Source of the DNA: an uncultured Clostridia bacterium
Lineage (GTDB): Bacteria > Bacillota > Clostridia > Christensenellales > Aristaeellaceae
Reading direction: 5' to 3'
DNA: 10,399 bases
Assembly (NCBI GenBank): GCA_946615495.1
Contig: CAMOHY010000058.1
Span: 1 to 10,399 of the forward strand
Shown here: piece after piece, positions 6,375 to 10,399 of the stretch
Numbering within the stretch: the stretch's first letter is position 1
How the letters are laid out: every line of letters begins with the position of its first letter
The notes under the pieces: model-generated
The model's input: the letters and a program-made list of their open reading frames with translations, nothing else
Told to the model about the DNA's origin: nothing
The model's database searches: none
Made by a program: the position numbers and the translations under genes

Positions 6375-6828
6375 CCCAATTCAGCTCCTTCCTGATAGTT
6401 TCCTTGGCCCGGTGAATCCTGCTGTTGACGGCAGGCCGGGTGATTTTGAGCGCGTAGGCGATTTCCTCCGCGTTCATTCCCTCCGCGTACTTCATCATGA
6501 AGGGCAGCCGCAGCTTTTCCGGCAGTCCCTCTATGAGCAGGCGCAGGGTGATGCCCTGGGGCGTTTCGCCGGTTTCGGGCAAATCGCTCAGGTAGGCCAC
6601 GCGTTTTCTCTTCCGGCACAGGCTGTGGCATTCGTTGATGAGAATGCGCGTCATCCAGGTGGCAAAGTATGCTTCCTGGCGCAGGGTCTGCCGCTTTTCC
6701 CAGGCCTTCAGCGCCGCTTCCTGCAGCGCGTCCTGCACGTCGTGGTCATTGCGGAGGATGGTGTAGGCAATGCGGTACATGGAGTTCATATGGCCTTCCA
6801 CCTCCCGCGCGAAGGTCTCCTTTGTCAT
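6358..6828 (-). CDS. ECF-type RNA polymerase sigma factor
   Basis: This 156-residue sigma-70 family protein has only regions 2 and 4. Region 2 spans about 10-75 with the core-binding motif DVQDALQEAALKAW (30-43) and ATWMTRILINECHSLCRKRKR (56-76), where the -10 recognition helix ends in a basic patch. Region 4 spans about 98-150 with LPEKLRLPFMMKYAEGMNAEEIAYAL, and a helix-turn-helix through ITRPAVNSRIHRAKETIRKEL (129-149) that would read the -35. An upstream in-frame GTG at 6858 exists, but ATG 6828 is preferred because AAAGGGGG lies 9 nt before it. It is the first gene of an operon with the anti-sigma-like and secreted proteins. I found no convincing sigma-A promoter in the 67 nt before it, which leaves room for autoregulation through its own promoter type. 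Confidence 0.92.
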   Translation of the reverse strand: MTKETFAREVEGHMNSMYRIAYTILRNDHDVQDALQEAALKAWEKRQTLRQEAYFATWMTRILINECHSLCRKRKRVAYLSDLPETGETPQGITLRLLIEGLPEKLRLPFMMKYAEGMNAEEIAYALKITRPAVNSRIHRAKETIRKELNWDDGNL

Positions 6829-6895
6829 TCGTGGGTTCCCCCTTTCGGAACGTTCCACCTATTAGATGCGCTGAAAAGGGATTTTTGTGCAGCCC

Positions 6896-6942
6896 AAAAG
6901 AAAAAAAGACGGGATTTCCAAATAGTGAACATGGAAACCCCG
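6896..6942 (-). terminator. Intrinsic terminator of the esterase operon
   Basis: On the minus strand an 11-bp stem with one G-U pair (6932-6942 with 6910-6920) closes an 11-nt loop. It is followed by a long U-rich tract (6896-6909) containing seven U, a C and four more U. It begins 15 nt after the stop of the second esterase and separates that operon from the sigma-factor operon. Confidence 0.9.
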
Positions 6943-6957
6943 CCTGATTTTTATGGA

Positions 6958-7734
6958 TCAGATGAATTCGCCTGTGCGCTGGGGCAAATGGAGGAATTCA
7001 ACGAATTGACGGATGTGGACATCCCAGAATTCCCAGGAGTGGGCGCCGGGGTCCTCCACGTAGGTATAATCGAAGGGATTGCCGGGCAAGGCCTGGAAAT
7101 AATCGCGGGTCTTGTGGGCGCTGCCGAGCAGGAAATCGGCGTCGCCGCAGGCGTGGTAAATGCGGGGGCAGGGCAGGCCGTTCTTTACGATCCTTCCGGC
7201 GCAGCCCAGCGGGTCCTTATAGGTGTTTTTGGTAGACGCGGCGCCGAAGTTGATTTCATACAAGGGGCTTTTATGCAGGCTTCCCTCCTCGTTCACCGCA
7301 CCGGCGGACAGGCAGCCGATAGCGGCGTATCTGTCCGGCTTGCTCAGCCCGATCATCATGCTGCCCGCGCCGCCCATGGACAGCCCGGCAATGAAATTAT
7401 CCTCCCGCCGGGTGGACAGGTTCAGCATTTTGGGCAGGGTTTCCGGCAGCTCTTCGCTGATATAGGTATAAAATTTCTGGCCGTGCGCCATATCGGTGTA
7501 GCTGGAGTTATGGGCGGAGGGCATCACCAGCGCCAGGCCGTAGGGGGAAGCGTAGCGGGCCACGGAGGTGAGCCGCAGCCAATCGGAATGGCAGCCGGTG
7601 GCCCCGTGCAAAAGCCAAAGAACGGGCAGCTTCCGGCCGGGGGCCAGGTCCTTTGCCACGGGCAGAATGATATCCACGGTTTCGCACATGCCCAGGGCGT
7701 GGGAGAAGAGGCGAAGCTTGATGTTGGCGGACAT
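6958..7734 (-). CDS. Alpha/beta-hydrolase esterase (esterase D / EstA-like), second of a tandem pair
   Basis: This 258-residue serine esterase has no signal peptide, so it is probably cytoplasmic. The family cleaves short-chain acyl esters, including feruloyl or acetyl groups and S-formylglutathione in related branches. The oxyanion-hole loop is LWLLHGATG (39-47). The nucleophile elbow GLSMGG places Ser119. CGDADFLL supplies the acid (Asp200, or less likely Asp198). GAHSWEFWD supplies His232. It starts 3 nt after its paralogue's stop codon, and its GGAGG ribosome site is embedded in the 3' end of that gene, so translation is probably coupled. It differs from its neighbour in a divergent segment after the nucleophile (140-180), so the two enzymes probably differ in acyl or leaving-group preference. 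The substrate cannot be told from the sequence. Confidence 0.9.
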   Translation of the reverse strand: MSANIKLRLFSHALGMCETVDIILPVAKDLAPGRKLPVLWLLHGATGCHSDWLRLTSVARYASPYGLALVMPSAHNSSYTDMAHGQKFYTYISEELPETLPKMLNLSTRREDNFIAGLSMGGAGSMMIGLSKPDRYAAIGCLSAGAVNEEGSLHKSPLYEINFGAASTKNTYKDPLGCAGRIVKNGLPCPRIYHACGDADFLLGSAHKTRDYFQALPGNPFDYTYVEDPGAHSWEFWDVHIRQFVEFLHLPQRTGEFI

Positions 7735-7737
7735 GGC

Positions 7738-8529
7738 TTATTTTCCCTCCTTTTGCAGCGGCAGCCAGTTGAGCACGGTTTGAATTTTTTCATCCCAGCA
7801 GCTCCACCAGTGGTTGCCGGCGGATTCCTCGTAGGTGAGAGGCAGGCCCAGGGAAAGCATATGATCCCGCAGCTTTACGTTCTGAGCGTAGAGAAAATCC
7901 TCCGTTCCGCACCACATATAAAACTGCACGCTGTCCTTATTTTCCTTGGCCCGATCCCTGGCCGCGGCGAATAAATCGTTGAAGGAGCCGGGCAGGCGGC
8001 GCAGATCGCCGAAAATATCCTTCCAATATTCTTTCTGGCCCAAGCCGCTGTGCTTGACCAGGTCCACAATATCGGCGCAGGAGGAAAGGCCGGCGGCGTA
8101 GGAAAAGGTATCGCCCGCCCGCAGGCCGCATTTCAGCGCGCCGTAGCCGCCCATGGAAAGCCCGGCCACAAAGGTGTCCTCCCGCCGGGGGCTGAGCTGG
8201 GGAAATACGGAGCGGCACAGGGCGGGCAGCTCCTGGGAGATAAAGTCCCAATACCTTTCGCCCATAGCCATATTGGTATAAAAGCTCAGGTCAGCGGCGG
8301 GCATAATGACCGCCAGGCCCTTTTCCGCTGCATAGCGTTCAATGCTGGTGCGGCGCAGCCAAATGGTATGGTCGTCGCTCATGCCGTGGAGCAGATAGAG
8401 CGTGGGGCAGCAGGCGCTTTCTACGTTTTCCATGCCGATCATGCCGGCGGTGTTTTCCGGCAGGACCGCCAAAAAGTCCACCTCCCGGTTGAGCGCCTGG
8501 GAATGGACCGTCATTTCAAGCAATGCCAT
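7738..8529 (-). CDS. Alpha/beta-hydrolase esterase (EstA / tributyrin esterase-like), first of a tandem pair
   Basis: This 263-residue cytoplasmic esterase has MALLEMTVHSQALNREVDF at its N-terminus, as is usual for EstA-like enzymes. Key elements are TLYLLHGMSDDHTIWLRRTSIERY (43-66, oxyanion-hole loop and the conserved Trp/Arg stretch), GLSMGGYGALK with nucleophile Ser125, MWCGTEDFLY with acid Asp211, and GNHWWSCWD with His240. The triad is complete and length is normal for the family. AAGGAAGG lies shortly before ATG 8529, and a promoter with a perfect TATAAT lies 58 nt upstream. It leads a two-gene operon with a related esterase, probably from an old duplication, and is divergent from a sugar isomerase-like gene. 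Release of acyl groups from plant-derived carbohydrates before sugar processing is a reasonable but unproven role. Confidence 0.92.
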   Translation of the reverse strand: MALLEMTVHSQALNREVDFLAVLPENTAGMIGMENVESACCPTLYLLHGMSDDHTIWLRRTSIERYAAEKGLAVIMPAADLSFYTNMAMGERYWDFISQELPALCRSVFPQLSPRREDTFVAGLSMGGYGALKCGLRAGDTFSYAAGLSSCADIVDLVKHSGLGQKEYWKDIFGDLRRLPGSFNDLFAAARDRAKENKDSVQFYMWCGTEDFLYAQNVKLRDHMLSLGLPLTYEESAGNHWWSCWDEKIQTVLNWLPLQKEGK

Positions 8530-8586
8530 GGGCTTTCCTTCCTTTCGCAGTTGGGATTGACGGTATGAAGCAAAACAACACGAAAA

Positions 8587-8615
8587 ATTATAGCATGAAT
8601 AGCCGGGGCGCGCAA
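8587..8615 (-). promoter_or_regulatory. Sigma-A promoter of the esterase operon
   Basis: On the minus strand TTGCGC (8610-8615, 4 of 6 matches) is followed after 17 bp by a perfect TATAAT (8587-8592). Transcription would start near 8580, about 50 nt before ATG 8529. It is back to back with the isomerase promoter, the two -35 boxes lying 34 bp apart. Confidence 0.7.
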
Positions 8616-8617
8616 TC

Positions 8618-8662
8618 GGAAAGAATACAAAATTTCCCGCAATTTCGTCATGACAAGCGAAA
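8618..8662. promoter_or_regulatory. Dyads between divergent promoters, candidate operators
   Basis: Two separate dyads lie in or beside the 34-bp gap between the divergent -35 boxes. GGAAA (8618-8622) faces TTTCC (8633-8637) across 10 bp. TTTCG (8643-8647) faces CGAAA (8658-8662), also across 10 bp, and overlaps the isomerase -35. A perfect 8-bp palindrome, GTCATGAC (8647-8654), sits inside the second. A shared regulator binding here could set both transcripts; no regulator gene adjoins. Confidence 0.35.
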
Positions 8663-8678
8663 GAAACCGTTGTATAAT
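8650..8678 (+). promoter_or_regulatory. Sigma-A promoter of the isomerase-like gene
   Basis: ATGACA (8650-8655, 5 of 6 matches) is followed after 17 bp by a perfect TATAAT (8673-8678). Transcription would start near 8685, giving a leader of about 44 nt before ATG 8729. Confidence 0.8.
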
Positions 8679-8728
8679 GGAGCTGAAAAAAAGAACGCGG
8701 GCTTTGCCGCGGGAAGCGAGGACGGAAA

Positions 8729-9553
8729 ATGAAACAGATTCCGGTGGGCTATCAATTATATTCGGCGCGGGAGGACGCGCAGAGGGATTTGGCGGGCGTT
8801 TTACACGCGCTGAAAGCGATGGGGTACGACGGGGTGGAATTTGCGGGCTTTTTTGGCCGCAGCGCTCAGGAAATCAAAGCGATGCTGAATGAGGCCGGGC
8901 TTCAGGCGGCATCCAGCCATGTGGCGGTGCAGGCCCTGCAGCAGGACCCCTTTGGCGCCATTTCCTACCACCGGGAAATCGGCTGCAAATATTTGGCCAT
9001 TCCCTCTCTGGACCCGGCGCATCGCCCCGGAACGGCGGGCTTTGCCAGCATGATTTCCTTCATTTCCTGGTTCGGCCGCGTATGCCGGGAGGCGGGCATC
9101 CAATTGCTCTACCACAATCATGATTTTGAATTTGTGGATGTGTGCGGCATCTACGGCCTGGATTTTCTCTATGACGCGGTGGAAAGCGAATTTTTGCAAA
9201 CGGAAATTGATGTTTGCTGGGTCAAATACGCGGGGGAGGACCCGGCGGCGTATCTTCGCAAATACGCTGGGCGCGCGCCAATCGTCCATTTAAAGGACTA
9301 TGTGGGCGTAAAGGGCGGCGGCACGCCGTATGCCCTCATCGGCCAGGAGCAAAAAGCGGACGAGCATGTGCCGTTTGCGTTCAAGCCCTTCGGCTATGGC
9401 TGCCAGGACGCGAAAGGCGTGGTGGAGGCTGGCATCGACGCGGGCGCAAAATGGTTTGTGATCGAACAGGACCACTGGAACGACTTAACGCCCATGGAGA
9501 ACGCAAAAATGAGCCTGGATACCCTTATCAAGCTTGGAGTAAAGCAAAAATAA
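8729..9553 (+). CDS. Sugar phosphate isomerase/epimerase-like TIM-barrel protein (AP endonuclease 2 fold)
   Basis: This 274-residue cytoplasmic enzyme belongs to the xylose isomerase-like TIM-barrel superfamily, which includes IolE-type dehydratases and sugar epimerases. Seen motifs follow the barrel order: VGYQLYSARED (6-16), GYDGVEFAGFFG with Glu37, SSHVAV with His64, LLYHNHDFEF (127-135), EIDVCWVKYAG with Asp161, VHLKDY with His187 and Asp190, and FVIEQDHW with Glu246. The conserved acids and histidines are the expected divalent-metal and sugar-binding set, and length is normal. ATG 8729 is preceded by GAGG about 7 nt upstream and has its own strong promoter. It is transcribed away from the esterase pair and ends at a shared terminator. 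It probably interconverts a ketose or inosose-type substrate; the exact sugar cannot be read from sequence. DNA repair activity is unlikely despite the fold name. Confidence 0.9.
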   Translation: MKQIPVGYQLYSAREDAQRDLAGVLHALKAMGYDGVEFAGFFGRSAQEIKAMLNEAGLQAASSHVAVQALQQDPFGAISYHREIGCKYLAIPSLDPAHRPGTAGFASMISFISWFGRVCREAGIQLLYHNHDFEFVDVCGIYGLDFLYDAVESEFLQTEIDVCWVKYAGEDPAAYLRKYAGRAPIVHLKDYVGVKGGGTPYALIGQEQKADEHVPFAFKPFGYGCQDAKGVVEAGIDAGAKWFVIEQDHWNDLTPMENAKMSLDTLIKLGVKQK

Positions 9554-9570
9554 GCAAATGAATGGCAATG

Positions 9571-9600
9571 AAAAAGAGGCTGAAAAACCGCCTCTTTTTT
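9571..9600. terminator. Bidirectional intrinsic terminator between convergent genes
   Basis: AAAAAGAGGC (9571-9580) pairs with GCCTCTTTTT (9590-9599) across a 9-nt loop. The flanking A and T runs give a U tract on either strand. It lies 17 nt after the isomerase stop and 11 nt beyond the end of the convergent Xre-type gene, so it can serve both. Confidence 0.92.
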
Positions 9601-9610
9601 GAATACTCGT

Positions 9611-9952
9611 TTATTCATTCGGAAAGGGTTCGTCGAAGGAGGCAGCGTCCTCCTCTTCGCCAATCAGCTCGGCCACCCGCTCCCTCAGATACCGGGTGAG
9701 CAGTTTGGTTTCCTCCGGCGGGCGCTTGGCCGCGGCGGATTGCACGCTGTCCGCCAGCAGAAAATCCGTGCCCACGCCCAGCACATTGGCGATGGCCACC
9801 AGCGTATCGATGCTGGGAATGCGAATGCCCCGCTCGATATTGCCATAGAAAGAGGGGGAAATTTGCACGGCCTTCGCCATGACCTCCTGGGACATTTTCA
9901 GCGCCCGCCGCTTGGCGCGGATGCGTTTGCCCATGAGCACATAATCCACCAT
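9611..9952 (-). CDS. Small Xre-family helix-turn-helix regulator
   Basis: This 113-residue protein has a Cro/C1-type DNA-binding domain at 8-64. MGKRIRAKRRALKMSQEVMAKAVQISPSFYGNIERG (7-42) covers the helix-turn-helix, followed by IPSIDTLVAIANVLGVGTDFLL (45-66). The C-terminal 45 residues are charged, with a helix ETKLLTRYLRERVAELIGEEE (81-101) and an acidic tail ending DEPFPNE, and probably serve oligomerisation. The frame is open back to 10153, but ATG 9952 is chosen because GGGAGGGG lies 7 nt before it and a promoter lies inside the longer reading. A second ATG (MGKR, 9934) is possible. It stands alone with its own promoter. Such proteins often repress their own gene or a neighbouring one; no target is evident here. 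Confidence 0.88.
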   Translation of the reverse strand: MVDYVLMGKRIRAKRRALKMSQEVMAKAVQISPSFYGNIERGIRIPSIDTLVAIANVLGVGTDFLLADSVQSAAAKRPPEETKLLTRYLRERVAELIGEEEDAASFDEPFPNE

Positions 9953-9988
9953 GCCATATCCCCTCCCGTTTCCCTTTGAAACAGTTTG

Positions 9989-10017
9989 ATTATACAGGAT
10001 AACAGAAAAAATGTAAA
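9989..10017 (-). promoter_or_regulatory. Sigma-A promoter of the Xre-type regulator
   Basis: On the minus strand TTTACA (10012-10017, 5 of 6 matches) is followed after 17 bp by a perfect TATAAT (9989-9994). Transcription would start near 9982, about 30 nt before ATG 9952. This places the true start well inside the longer open frame. Confidence 0.8.
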
Positions 10018-10044
10018 GATTTGTCGAAAAAGAAAGAAGCCTTG

Positions 10045-10065
10045 ATTTAGAAGGTTTCCCTAAAT
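10045..10065. repeat. Inverted repeat upstream of the Xre-type regulator
   Basis: ATTTAG (10045-10050) faces CTAAAT (10060-10065) across 9 bases, with an inner GG/CC pair strengthening the dyad. It lies about 28 bp upstream of the Xre promoter -35. It could be a binding site or a small hairpin; there is no U tract. Confidence 0.4.
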
Positions 10066-10208
10066 GGTGCGAATAGTGATAACCACAGACTGTGAAACCC
10101 GCATACAATCTACGTTTTTTACCGCCGCCGCAAATGCTTTTACACCATAACACGAACGAAACAGGACATCAATACCCCGCGCAAGAGGTTCCTGCTACAC
10201 GAAGTATT

Positions 10209-10232
10209 GCCGACTGTTAGTTTGGCTTTTTT
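10209..10232 (+). terminator. Orphan terminator-like hairpin
   Basis: GCCGA (10209-10213) pairs with TTGGC (10222-10226, one G-U) across 8 nt and is followed by six T residues (10227-10232). No plus-strand gene precedes it within this window. The stem is short, and the same bases form the -35 region of the next promoter, so it may be coincidental. Confidence 0.3.
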
Positions 10233-10250
10233 GCTAATCTTGATTATAAA
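10222..10250 (+). promoter_or_regulatory. Probable promoter of the GNAT-like gene
   Basis: TTGGCT (10222-10227, 4 of 6 matches) is followed after 17 bp by TATAAA (10245-10250, 5 of 6 matches). Transcription would start near 10257, about 55 nt before ATG 10313. Confidence 0.55.
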
Positions 10251-10312
10251 CATGGAATATGGTAAGGTTGCAATAGACAGCGAAAAAAAGGGATTTGGAG
10301 AGGAGCGGCAAC

Positions 10313-10399
10313 ATGAATATCATTCTAAAAAAGATGGAAACAGACGAACAAATAAAGGGAAAAGCCTACGTCCATTGGAAGTCGTGGCATGAAGCCTAT
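10313..10399 (+). CDS. Probable GNAT family N-acetyltransferase, 5' fragment
   Basis: Twenty-nine codons are visible before the window ends, and the frame is open. The start at ATG 10313 is set by GGAGAGGAG ending about 7 nt upstream. The residues after MNIILKKMETDEQ read IKGKAYVHWKSWHEAY, matching the first strand and helix of many Firmicute GNAT acetyltransferases, where a Trp-containing helix ending in EAY or AAY follows the first beta strand. The acetyl-CoA-binding motif lies beyond the window, so the call rests on the N-terminus alone. Lysine and AT content is higher than in the genes to the left, in keeping with the composition change in this part of the window. Substrate cannot be inferred. 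Confidence 0.62.
   Translation, partial: MNIILKKMETDEQIKGKAYVHWKSWHEAY

Larger units (their letters stand above)
10018..10312. other. Gene-free, AT-richer intergenic stretch
   Basis: About 295 bases lie between the Xre promoter and the start of the GNAT-like gene. I see no convincing coding region: the frames here lack ribosome sites and family motifs. Base composition is visibly more AT-rich than the body of the window. It contains one 6-bp dyad, an orphan terminator-like hairpin and the promoter of the next gene, each listed separately. It could be decayed remnant sequence, but nothing identifiable remains. Confidence 0.5.

Noticed and set aside
6829..6858. Upstream GTG start for the sigma factor adding ten residues
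   Set aside because: The ATG at 6828 has AAAGGGGG at 9 nt and starts at the usual point before region 2; the extra residues cover that ribosome site.
6208..7974. A 588-codon plus-strand open frame running antisense through three genes
   Set aside because: It crosses the sigma factor, esterase and terminator regions, all well supported on the minus strand. Its translation is rich in Gly, Ala, His and Gln without domain motifs, typical of an antisense frame in GC-rich DNA.
9953..10153. N-terminal extension of the Xre-type regulator to ATG 10153
   Set aside because: The extension contains the regulator's own -35/-10 promoter and ribosome site, and its residues do not resemble a domain. The start at 9952 fits the family.
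10207..10392. A 61-codon plus-strand frame starting MPTVSLAF
   Set aside because: It lacks a ribosome site and overlaps the promoter and start of the GNAT-like gene, which has a strong AGGAG site and recognisable N-terminus in another frame.

Overview
The window reads as chromosomal DNA of a GC-rich Gram-positive anaerobe, most likely a gut Clostridia (Firmicutes) lineage. This rests on strong AGGAGG-type ribosome sites, consensus sigma-A promoters with 17-bp spacers, intrinsic hairpin/poly-U terminators, a PucR/CdaR-type regulator, a Firmicute-style sigma/anti-sigma operon and EstA-like esterases. I cannot assign a genus. No rRNA, tRNA, CRISPR array or intact insertion sequence was seen. There are twelve genes: ten on the minus strand, two on the plus strand, and two cut by the window edges.

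Positions 1-4306 (all minus) hold an extracytoplasmic proteolysis-flavoured group. It comprises a secreted caspase-like peptidase (cut at the left edge), an S41 carboxy-terminal processing peptidase co-transcribed behind a PucR-type regulator, and a small secreted protein with a possible Cys-His-Asp papain-like triad. The caspase gene, the regulator/S41 pair and the small secreted gene each have their own promoter.

Positions 4477-6828 (minus) hold a compact three-gene operon. An ECF-type sigma factor overlaps by 17 nt a single-pass membrane protein that is the likely anti-sigma factor. That gene overlaps by 4 nt a secreted protein of unknown function. A UUCG-tetraloop terminator closes the unit, so the third gene probably belongs to the same signalling circuit.

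Positions 6896-9600 hold two tandem alpha/beta-hydrolase esterase paralogues (minus), divergent from a sugar phosphate isomerase/epimerase-like TIM-barrel gene (plus). The two promoters are back to back and flank small dyads that could be operators. This suggests a small carbohydrate or ester utilisation locus, which is an inference.

Positions 9611-10399 hold a small Xre-type regulator convergent to the isomerase across a shared bidirectional terminator. About 290 bases of AT-richer, gene-free DNA follow, and then the first 29 codons of a probable GNAT acetyltransferase. The most unusual points are the caspase with an embedded EF-hand-like loop, the uncharacterised third gene of the sigma operon, the candidate Cys-His-Asp protein with a structured leader, and the regulator/S41 pairing.
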